From assembly GCA_003565035.1 (NCBI GenBank), contig PXDP01000314.1, positions 1 to 9,238 on the forward strand: 9,238 nt of DNA, written 5' to 3'. Positions 1 to 6,476 of this stretch are shown piece by piece; positions within the stretch are counted from its first letter, which is position 1, and every line of letters begins with the position of its first letter. The position numbers and the translations under genes were made by a program. Source of the stretch: PVC group bacterium. GTDB taxonomy: Bacteria; Verrucomicrobiota; Kiritimatiellia; SS1-B-03-39; UBA6053. The notes beneath the pieces are model-generated. The model was not told where the DNA came from, did no database searches, and saw only the letters and a program-made list of their open reading frames with translations.

Positions 1-286
1 GATGCACGGAATAAATGACGCTGGCAAAGAGCAGGCTGCCGGTGAGCGCGGCGCCAAAAAGACGTTTCAGATCGCCAAAGGCGGCAAAGCGCCAGTCGTA
101 TCGGGGCAGCCCCCATAAATACGCGGCCAGGCCTTTGCAGAAAAACGTGACCGGCAGGGCCTCAGAGGCCATGGTGGCGTAGAGTTCCGGCAGCCGGTTC
201 AGTTCAAACCGGAACAAAAAGGCCAGGACCAGAGAGGCAACTCCGGCCAGAGCGTACAAAAGGAGGAAAAAGAGGGGTTTTAACAT
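1..286 (-). CDS. CapD/FlaA1/WbpM-like polysaccharide biosynthesis membrane protein, N-terminal part only
   Basis: This open frame starts at ATG 286 and runs off the left edge, giving 95 residues. It begins with MLKPLFFLLLYALAGVASLV, a membrane segment (about residues 4-25) followed by a charged RFELNRLPELY stretch. Two more hydrophobic stretches lie near 38-60 and 76-93. The pattern of short loop, membrane segments and a DWRFAAFGDLKRLF motif (about 64-77) resembles the membrane domain of CapD/FlaA1/WbpM-type proteins, where a W-R-[YF]-x-x-x-x-D-L motif is common. In that family a cytoplasmic NDP-sugar 4,6-dehydratase/epimerase domain follows; it would lie outside this window. Such enzymes make nucleotide sugars for capsule, O-antigen or exopolysaccharide. 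No clear ribosome binding site precedes the ATG; a weak AGGAA lies about 17 bases upstream. The gene lies 75 bases downstream of the glycosidase gene on the same strand, so co-transcription is possible. The family call rests on the N-terminal pattern alone. Confidence 0.66.
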   Translation of the reverse strand, partial: MLKPLFFLLLYALAGVASLVLAFLFRFELNRLPELYATMASEALPVTFFCKGLAAYLWGLPRYDWRFAAFGDLKRLFGAALTGSLLFASVIYSVH

Positions 287-299
287 AAGAAACCGTGTG

Positions 300-323
300 C
301 AGTTTCCTATGGGGAAGGAACTG
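300..323. repeat. small imperfect inverted repeat between two minus-strand genes
   Basis: CAGTTTCC (300-307) and GGAACTG (317-323) are complementary apart from one bulged T, with a 9-base loop. It lies after the end of the glycosidase gene and just before the CapD-like start. No T-run follows on the minus strand, so it does not look like an intrinsic terminator; it could be an operator, an mRNA structure or chance. Confidence 0.25.
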
Positions 324-361
324 GATGGGCAAGTCTAACCCTTCAGTCTGTCCGGTTTTCT

Positions 362-2560
362 TTACAGGAGATTATCGAGCAGATAGTCCTGGTCTTCGGG
401 ATGGAGGCTGTTGACCGGGATGTTGTGACGCCGGCCGTCGGGGGCTTCAACCCTAATCTCGCGCCCGAGAAATTCGATAAACAGGGCTTCGACACCGAGG
501 CCCTCCCGGTTTCGCCATTGACGGAACCCGGCCTCGCTGCGGACCCGGCGTTGATCGTCTTCGGAGAGCGAAGACATGGCGACACGGGTGGTTTGGCCGT
601 TGAGAAGCTGGAGAGCGACCTGCCCCTGTTCGTACCCCAGATAAACCGCTTCGACGGTCTGCCCGTTGGCGCTGGTCCAGGTGCGGGGTTCGCCGGCGAG
701 TTCGGGCTGAGCCGCCGGCGCGTCCCGCCCGGGCGTGGCCTGCGGCCGGGGCTGGACGGCGGGCACGGGGCTGACAGGGGTCGGCGGGGTCCCCCCCAGA
801 GCCGAGGCGACATCCCCGGCGGCGTCGTAGAGATTCCGGAGACGGGTTTGCCAGTCGGTGCCGACAATCCGGGCCAGATCGTTGTGCAGGTCGCTGCGGT
901 CTCGGGTCCAGTTTGCGTGGAAATCCTGATAGTAGGCCCTGTAGGCCTCCTCGGCCTGACGGCGGAGATTGCCGGAAACCTTGGAGCGCTGATCGCGGAA
1001 GGTGAGGGCGTCGTGGATCATGCGCAGGGCTTCGGTGGCGGTGTTGCCTTCGCGGGCCATTTCAATGACCTGGGTGGAGAGCGCTCCATTCGGTCCGGGC
1101 TGTGAAAGATAGCGGGGGTTGTCGCGGTACAGGTTGTTCCAGCGGTGATAGCGGCCAATGACAGGGCGTCCGTTAACCGGCCAGAAGTCGAAGCCAATCC
1201 GTCCGAATCCCCGGTATTCCGCCCAGGCGGAGGCGATGGCCATGTAGCGCCAGTACATGGGCTGATCGTTGTCGACCCGCCCGGAGTTGTCGTATTGGGT
1301 CTGGCGCATACTGGTGAGAAAGGGAAAGCTGTTCCGCCACTGGCCTTCGCTGCTCAGAGGGTCGGAGGGAAAGGAGGATCCGCGTCCGCGGGCCGGGGCA
1401 TAGGGAAATTCCACGTAGCGAAAGTCAAGGCCGGAGAGCGTGTGCGGGGTATCCCAGTCTTCGGGCACTCTGGGGTCGCCCCGTCCGTGGGTGAAGGTGG
1501 CCCAGGCGATGCCGGGAGCCGCTTCGGCGTAAAAGGTTTCTTTGGCCTCTGGAAAGGAGCGCTCATCGGAGACCATGCCAATGAGGACCCGGGTATCGTC
1601 CCAGCCCATGGCGCGGACGCGCTGCACCAGGCCGGCGAAGGCCTGCCGCCAGATTTGGGCTTGGCCCGATTCCGAAAAATGAGGGAATTCCACGGAATTG
1701 CCTCCAGCGTCGCCCGGACGCGAAACACGGGTGACCCGGATGCTTTCATTCCGGTTTCGCCACCAGGCGGGCTCCTGCATGTAGACGATGATAACCCGCG
1801 GGGGGCCGACGTGCTGATCCCAGAGGTTGAAATACGTTTCGAGGGCACTGAATTCCGGCTGGACATTTGCCCCGGATCCGGTCCAGCGGATGATGGTGTG
1901 CTCCTCTCCGAAATGCGTTCGTGCCGTGGGACTCAGGTACATGACGTGGGTGCCGAGTTGTCCCAGCATCCGCAGGGTGGGCTCCATGTGCTCGAAATGT
2001 TTATCGGACCAGGGGGTGGCGTTGTATTGCTGCGCAAGGGTCTCTGGAGAATGCAGATAGCTTTGCCAGACTCCGAAGTCATTGGGGCGGGGGGCGATCC
2101 ATTTGCCGATTTCCAGACGAAGCGGCACGGCACTGCCTCCGGGGATCTGGATCTGCCCGGTATACTCGCCAGGCGGGGCGTTGTGGGGGACATTGGCTGT
2201 GATCCAGACGACCTGAGTGCCGCCGGACCGGGGCTCGGGGGTCATGCCTTCGAATCCATAGCGGATCTCGATCAGGTTGGCGGGAAAGGCGGGGCCTCCG
2301 GCGTGGCTTCGGAGGTCGGAAACCGACGCCGTCACGGGACGCTGGGCATTCTGCAGCACAATGGCACCGGTGGCGGCGCTGTTGCGGGGGGCGACGAGTC
2401 GAACCCCGGGCGGCCCGCTTTGGGAAAAGCGTTCCTCCGGCCGGATCCGCGCGGCGGGATCGGGGGTGATGATTTGAAGCTGAGCCATTGCCACCGAGCT
2501 CAGGAAGACTGTACACAGTCCGAGCCGGAATTTTTTCAAAAGAGTCTGATTACGAAACAT
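362..2560 (-). CDS. secreted GH123/DUF4091-like glycosidase candidate with two C-terminal SHD1 repeats
   Basis: The predicted protein has 732 residues from ATG 2560. An in-frame ATG at 2596 would add 12 residues, but the inner start gives a clean signal peptide: MFRNQTLLKKF, a hydrophobic core, and cleavage after VAMA (residue 26). Residues about 75-155 look like a beta domain (WITANVPHNAPPGEYTGQI, then VPLRLEI), as found before the barrel in DUF4091/GH123-like proteins. Residues about 163-468 fit a TIM barrel: VIIVYMQEPAWW, then GMVSDERSFPEAK with Asp332-Glu333, then GFGRIGFDFWP. In GH123 an Asp-Glu pair drives substrate-assisted hydrolysis of N-acetylgalactosaminides; equating D332/E333 with it is inference. 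A helical region (about 493-588) and a Pro/Ala-rich linker (about 590-625) follow. Two tandem SHD1 (SLA1 homology) repeats end the protein, about 626-678 and 680-732, each closing with a SL-x-x-[ED]DQ-type motif. The gene diverges from a lyase gene. The exact substrate cannot be read from the sequence. Confidence 0.72.
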   Translation of the reverse strand: MFRNQTLLKKFRLGLCTVFLSSVAMAQLQIITPDPAARIRPEERFSQSGPPGVRLVAPRNSAATGAIVLQNAQRPVTASVSDLRSHAGGPAFPANLIEIRYGFEGMTPEPRSGGTQVVWITANVPHNAPPGEYTGQIQIPGGSAVPLRLEIGKWIAPRPNDFGVWQSYLHSPETLAQQYNATPWSDKHFEHMEPTLRMLGQLGTHVMYLSPTARTHFGEEHTIIRWTGSGANVQPEFSALETYFNLWDQHVGPPRVIIVYMQEPAWWRNRNESIRVTRVSRPGDAGGNSVEFPHFSESGQAQIWRQAFAGLVQRVRAMGWDDTRVLIGMVSDERSFPEAKETFYAEAAPGIAWATFTHGRGDPRVPEDWDTPHTLSGLDFRYVEFPYAPARGRGSSFPSDPLSSEGQWRNSFPFLTSMRQTQYDNSGRVDNDQPMYWRYMAIASAWAEYRGFGRIGFDFWPVNGRPVIGRYHRWNNLYRDNPRYLSQPGPNGALSTQVIEMAREGNTATEALRMIHDALTFRDQRSKVSGNLRRQAEEAYRAYYQDFHANWTRDRSDLHNDLARIVGTDWQTRLRNLYDAAGDVASALGGTPPTPVSPVPAVQPRPQATPGRDAPAAQPELAGEPRTWTSANGQTVEAVYLGYEQGQVALQLLNGQTTRVAMSSLSEDDQRRVRSEAGFRQWRNREGLGVEALFIEFLGREIRVEAPDGRRHNIPVNSLHPEDQDYLLDNLL

Positions 2561-2567
2561 GTTGAAC

Positions 2568-2596
2568 TTTATGCCGGGATATGAAAAGGAGGTCAA
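2568..2596 (-). promoter_or_regulatory. candidate promoter of the glycosidase gene, possibly leaderless
   Basis: Read on the minus strand, TTGACC (2596-2591) is followed after 17 bases by CATAAA (2573-2568), which match the -35 and -10 consensus at 5/6 and 4/6 positions. Initiation about 7 bases further would fall at 2561-2560, on or next to the ATG of the 732-residue protein, implying an mRNA with almost no 5' leader. No Shine-Dalgarno sequence precedes that ATG on this strand, which agrees with a leaderless start. The -35 box overlaps the complement of an AAGGAGGT at 2586-2593 on the plus strand. Confidence 0.4.
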
Positions 2597-2621
2597 ATAT
2601 CATTTCACATTATCTTAAATT

Positions 2622-5348
2622 ATGAATACACGAAAACTTATTCTTCTGTCGGTTTCGCTTTTAATGTTTGTGTGTCCGCTCCCGGGGAACGGGCGTGCGG
2701 AGGCGGAGGTGTTTCTTCGAAATCCGCTGCGAGCGGATCAGGAACAGGTGCCGGTCCGGGTCGAAAGTCCCCCGAATCACAGGGGCGCGGTGCTGCTGGA
2801 CGGCCAGCCGGTGCCGAGTCAGTGGGAGACCGCAGCGGGCGGTCCGGAACGCTGGATTCTTGCGGATGTGGCGGGGGGACATCATGCACGGGTGACGTTT
2901 TCGAATCAGCCGGAGTCTTCGCCGAATTCGCTGCATTTGCGGGAGAGTGGCGCATATTTGGACTTTACCAACGGGGTGATTGTGGGCCGGGTGCCGTTGC
3001 GGGCGGAGGGGGCGGCGGCACCGCCTCCGGTGACGGGCATTCGTCTGCGGGAGGGGGACTGGCTGGGTGCGGGTTTCTGGAAAAATGCGCCGGAACTGGA
3101 ATCGTATGCCTTGACGGTTCTGGGGCAGGGGCCGGTTCAGATCACCTTGCTGCAGGAATACCGCTTTGTGGGAGGGGATTCGCTGCGGCTGCGGATTCGG
3201 CTGCGTCCGGGACGGGACATGCTGGAAATCGAGGAGCGGGTCCAGTTGCCGGAGGGAAGCGCCTGGGGGTATGATGTCCTGGGGGGAGGCAATGCTTTTG
3301 GGGCCTCGGAATCGCTGTTGACCCGGCATGGCGGCGGCGCGGGGCGTCCGATCAACACCAATGTGCAGACGGGCACGCTGCGGCCGAGTCAGTCCCGGAT
3401 GGAGAATGTGCTGGTATTTCTGCTGCCGCGATGGAGTCAGTCGATGGATGACGGCTGGATGGCCGCGGCGGCAGGCGAGACCCTGGCGGTGGGCGCGGTT
3501 TCCGTGCGGGCGGGCCAGTGGACCTGGCCGCATGAGGGAAAAATCGCGGTGGAACTTTCGGAGTCGGAAGATTCCTTTCGGCTGGTGATGCCTGGGATTC
3601 GCAACGGGGCGCGGATGTGGTGGCTGCGGGCGGCCCCGCGGGAAGCCTGGGACACCGGGACGATGCGGAATCTGGTGATGCAGCATGCGATGGGCGATCT
3701 GGATAAACTGAACCGGCATTATATTCTGGACGGGTTTGAGCCGGGACAGACCTCCGGGCTTCCGCATCCCTTTATCGGGGATCAGGTGAACCCCACGGGG
3801 ATGTGGCGGCAGCAGGCGCGCAGAGACCGGGGCAATGTGGGCGGAACCGGCGGGTTCGGAGATCTGGTCTGGTCGCAGGGGGTACTGGATCCGGATTATT
3901 ACGGCACGCCGTGGTATGGCTGGTCGGTGCAAAATCCGAATTTCTGGTCGGACATGATGCAGCGGCCGCTTTTCCGCTTCACCCGTCTGCGGGCACATCC
4001 CCGGTTTGACGAAATTCAGAAGCTGGCCGAACTTTCGGTAAAAGCCGACATGCACCACAGCATCACCCTGCCGGGCGGCGCCGGTCAGGAATGCCCCGGG
4101 TATCATCGGCACGCACTGCAGATTTGGGAGGGAATTCAGGAAAGCGCGGGCGGATATTTGGGCTTTAATCTTTTGGAATGGGACCGCTTTGTGGAGGGTC
4201 AGGCTTTTTTGGTGCGGAGTTCCCAGCCGGACGGCCCCCGTCACCGGCGCATGATCCCCCACGGCGATACCCATCCCACCGAGGGCGGGCCGCGCCGGGT
4301 GGACGTGCGTGGGTTTGATCCCACGACCTGGAGCACGGAAGAATTCCCGGGGTTCGGGGTTATTTTCCGGAACCGCCCCGGCACGGAACGGGAGACGTTT
4401 GTGACCTTCAAAGCGGGGCCGAACCGGGGGCATTATCACGGTGATCAGTTGTCGCTGCACTGGGCAGGCGATGCCAGACCGCTCATGGTGGATCATCATG
4501 TGTCTTACAATCCCCGCGCGGGGCAGGAGCATATGCACAACCGACTGTCTTTCGGTACGCCCGACATGCCCTGGGCGGTGATGGACGGTCACGAACGGCT
4601 GTTGGCCTTTGAAACCTCGCCGTATGCGGATGTGGCGGTGGGGGAGGTGAGCAGCCGGCGGCTTCGCCGGATGCCGAAATTGCCGCCGGAGGAATGGGAT
4701 CAGCGCTGGGACCGGCATGAATTGGACGGGGAGCTTCAATATCAGCGCGCGGTGGTGCTGCTTAAGGGGCTGAGCCGCGATGTCCTGGTGCTGGGGGACA
4801 GCTGGTCGGCTCCCGAGGCCCTGGATGTAACGTTCAATGCACATGTGCGCGGCCGTGATTCGGAGGAGCAGGGACCGGTTGTCCGGGTGGATGATCGGTT
4901 CACCGCGATGCGAATATATCCCGAACAGGCGGCGTTTTCCCGGCTGAATTTTGAGCACAGCAATGGCTCCCGTGAGCAGACCGCCGGCATTCGGTGGACT
5001 GCGAGGGGTGAACGCGGCCGCTTTGTGACGGTTCTCTGGCCCGGGAACGATCCGCCGGCGGTTGAGCGTATTCCCGGCGGCGTGCGTGTGGGAGAATTTG
5101 AGGTGGTGTTTGGCGAAGCCGTGGACGGCGGTTCAGGGGTTCCGGTGCAGGTGCGGCGCGGTGGAGCGGACGTCGTTCGCGTTCAACACCTGGAGTACAC
5201 CCGCTCACAGGGAGATATCGGCATCTTCGTCCCGGACGCCGGATATCCCTTTGGCCCGATTCCGGACTGGCTGTCTGAACAGCGGCTGGCCCGCCCGGAC
5301 TGGGCCCGCACCCTGCCGGGATTGCTGGATCCGCTGGAACGCTGGTGA
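2622..5348 (+). CDS. secreted heparinase II/III-family polysaccharide lyase candidate
   Basis: The 908-residue protein starts at ATG 2622; an in-frame TAA at 2616 rules out a longer ATG start. Residues 1 to about 28 form a signal peptide (MNTRKLILLSVSLLMFVCPL, cleavage near RAEA), so it is exported. Residues about 30-330 form a beta-rich region that I cannot assign firmly. Residues about 335-570 fit an alpha/alpha toroid, with MHH (477-479) and GQECPGYHRH holding Glu490, Tyr494 and His495. A C-terminal beta domain begins with HYHGDQLSLHW (His604, His606, Asp608), then MVDHH (Asp624) and EHMHNRLSF (His637, His639, Asn640). This His-x-His-x-Asp, Asp, His-Asn series is typical of heparinase II/III-like proteins, which cleave uronic-acid polysaccharides by beta-elimination using Tyr/His pairs. 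Which residues act here is inference. The gene diverges from the SHD1 glycosidase, and both products are exported. An AAGGAGGT lies 28 bases upstream of the ATG, too far to be a normal ribosome binding site. The substrate is unknown. Confidence 0.78.
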   Translation: MNTRKLILLSVSLLMFVCPLPGNGRAEAEVFLRNPLRADQEQVPVRVESPPNHRGAVLLDGQPVPSQWETAAGGPERWILADVAGGHHARVTFSNQPESSPNSLHLRESGAYLDFTNGVIVGRVPLRAEGAAAPPPVTGIRLREGDWLGAGFWKNAPELESYALTVLGQGPVQITLLQEYRFVGGDSLRLRIRLRPGRDMLEIEERVQLPEGSAWGYDVLGGGNAFGASESLLTRHGGGAGRPINTNVQTGTLRPSQSRMENVLVFLLPRWSQSMDDGWMAAAAGETLAVGAVSVRAGQWTWPHEGKIAVELSESEDSFRLVMPGIRNGARMWWLRAAPREAWDTGTMRNLVMQHAMGDLDKLNRHYILDGFEPGQTSGLPHPFIGDQVNPTGMWRQQARRDRGNVGGTGGFGDLVWSQGVLDPDYYGTPWYGWSVQNPNFWSDMMQRPLFRFTRLRAHPRFDEIQKLAELSVKADMHHSITLPGGAGQECPGYHRHALQIWEGIQESAGGYLGFNLLEWDRFVEGQAFLVRSSQPDGPRHRRMIPHGDTHPTEGGPRRVDVRGFDPTTWSTEEFPGFGVIFRNRPGTERETFVTFKAGPNRGHYHGDQLSLHWAGDARPLMVDHHVSYNPRAGQEHMHNRLSFGTPDMPWAVMDGHERLLAFETSPYADVAVGEVSSRRLRRMPKLPPEEWDQRWDRHELDGELQYQRAVVLLKGLSRDVLVLGDSWSAPEALDVTFNAHVRGRDSEEQGPVVRVDDRFTAMRIYPEQAAFSRLNFEHSNGSREQTAGIRWTARGERGRFVTVLWPGNDPPAVERIPGGVRVGEFEVVFGEAVDGGSGVPVQVRRGGADVVRVQHLEYTRSQGDIGIFVPDAGYPFGPIPDWLSEQRLARPDWARTLPGLLDPLERW

Positions 5349-5353
5349 CCGGG

Positions 5354-5373
5354 AAAAACCGGGCCATGGCCCG
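5354..5373 (-). terminator. intrinsic terminator candidate for the DUF1573 gene
   Basis: CGGGCCATGGCCCG (5360-5373) is a perfect 14-base palindrome. On the minus strand it can fold as a 5-bp GC stem with a CATG loop and is followed by GG and then TTTTT (5358-5354). It begins about 30 bases after the stop codon of the minus-strand DUF1573 gene. On the plus strand no T-run follows, so it would be a poorer terminator for the convergent lyase gene. The short stem limits confidence. Confidence 0.45.
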
Positions 5374-5404
5374 ATATGCATCCTAAATAGAGTCAATTCG
5401 GAAT

Positions 5405-6388
5405 TCAGGGAGTCATGACGTTTACTGGCAGGGCCAATTCCTCATATCCCGCAACATTGGTCCGGATCAGAATACGTTCGCCGTCCATTTCCGCTTCCGG
5501 AACAAAGCGGAATTCCACCCGGGTTCCGAAACTGCCGCCCGGACCGATGTTCATTTCAATATCCCGATCCTCCCAGACGACGGAGGTGATTTCCAGGGGC
5601 GGGTCCAGATCCGCCTGACCGCGGATCATTAAAAAACGGGTCACGGCTTGCGGGGACTCCGAGAGCATCAGGTTGAGCCGGCGCGGGGCGACAGACACGG
5701 GCTCGGCAATTTGCCACATCACCAGGGCCGGGATGACCGGCTGTTCCGGATCATCGGTCAGAATTTCAATCCGTTCGGTGAAATGACCGGTTTCTCCCAG
5801 TTCCAGCGGGCGGACATCCAGATGATAGGTATGTTCGGGGGTGACTTCGGCGAGGGTGGTCTCGACCCGGCTGTTGGCGGTCCGGATGCCGGTGATCCGC
5901 AGGGGGGTGTCGGTCGTGGCTTCGATGACGATGCGGCCGGAGGGCGCGGACGCCGGGGTGATCTGTTGAAAGTTCAGGGTTCGGGGCGTGACATTCACGC
6001 GGGGAACCGCATGGGCGGTGAGTTTCAGCACCCGGTTTGGAGCTTCCGGATCATTGCTTTGAATCCGGATCTGCTCGGATTGCGGACCGCTCCGCCCGGT
6101 CAGATCCAGCTTGGCGGTCAGCGTGGCATAGCCGCCGGCGGGAATTTCGCGGGTGGAAATGTCTGAAGCGGTGCACCCGCAGGATGTCCGGATATTCCGG
6201 ATGTGCAGCAGGCGTCCGCCATGGTTTTCCAGGCGGAAGGTGTGCGAGAGCACGGTGCCGGATCGGGCCTGCCCCAGATCGGCCTCCATCGTATCGATCA
6301 CCAGTCGAGGGGGCTGAGGGCGGGAGCTGTTCTGGGCAAAAAGAACGGCGGGAAGGAAAAGGAAAAAAAGGGGGCGGAGACGGTGCAT
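5405..6388 (-). CDS. secreted DUF1573 protein with three Ig-like repeats
   Basis: Starting at ATG 6388 the protein has 327 residues and opens with a signal peptide, MHRLRPLFFLFLPAVLFAQ. A longer frame from ATG 6457 would add 23 basic residues before it and leave only 19 bases to the divergent kinase, so the inner start is preferred. Residues about 33-125 match DUF1573: a THTFRLENHGG-like strand pattern (SHTFRLENHG here), then IRTSCGCTA with Cys70 and Cys72, and later QSNDPEAPNRVLKLTAHA. Two further units follow, about 130-215 and 216-327. The second ends ERIEILTDDPEQPVIPALVM, the third ILIRTNVAGYEELALPV, and both lack the CGC motif. DUF1573 domains are Ig-like/ASH-like folds in exported proteins of Bacteroidota and PVC bacteria; their function is not settled. 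The gene is convergent with the lyase gene and divergent from the kinase gene, so it is likely a single transcription unit. No Shine-Dalgarno sequence precedes the ATG. Confidence 0.82.
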   Translation of the reverse strand: MHRLRPLFFLFLPAVLFAQNSSRPQPPRLVIDTMEADLGQARSGTVLSHTFRLENHGGRLLHIRNIRTSCGCTASDISTREIPAGGYATLTAKLDLTGRSGPQSEQIRIQSNDPEAPNRVLKLTAHAVPRVNVTPRTLNFQQITPASAPSGRIVIEATTDTPLRITGIRTANSRVETTLAEVTPEHTYHLDVRPLELGETGHFTERIEILTDDPEQPVIPALVMWQIAEPVSVAPRRLNLMLSESPQAVTRFLMIRGQADLDPPLEITSVVWEDRDIEMNIGPGGSFGTRVEFRFVPEAEMDGERILIRTNVAGYEELALPVNVMTP

Positions 6389-6413
6389 GGGATGATTTCG
6401 TTTCGGCTTTGTC

Positions 6414-6441
6414 TTGAGTCTAATGAACAATGTCTTATGAA
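6414..6441 (+). promoter_or_regulatory. weak candidate promoter for the kinase-oxidoreductase pair
   Basis: TTGAGT (6414-6419) and TATGAA (6436-6441) are separated by 16 bases and each match the sigma70-type consensus at four of six positions. Initiation near 6448 would give a leader of about 29 bases before the kinase ATG. It lies in the 88-base gap (6389-6476) between the divergent DUF1573 and kinase genes, which must hold both promoters. No convincing promoter was found for the opposite direction. Confidence 0.22.
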
Positions 6442-6476
6442 TTGCCATCTTTCCCAATCTTTGTCGAGCCGAACCT

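Noticed and set aside
1145..2584. Long open frame (about 479 codons) on the plus strand opposite the glycosidase gene
   Set aside because: Its translation is Gly/Arg/Asp-rich with no recognisable domain, while the opposite strand has a signal peptide, barrel motifs and SHD1 repeats. GC-rich genes often leave such open frames on the other strand.
2597..2621. Plus-strand sigma70-type promoter for the lyase gene
   Set aside because: The stretch is AT-rich and holds -10-like strings such as TATCAT and TATCTT, but none has a -35 hexamer at an acceptable distance.
2661..4958. Very long open frame (about 765 codons) on the minus strand opposite the lyase gene
   Set aside because: The product is a His/Pro/Arg/Gln-rich string without domain pattern. 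The plus strand encodes a coherent exported heparinase-like protein.
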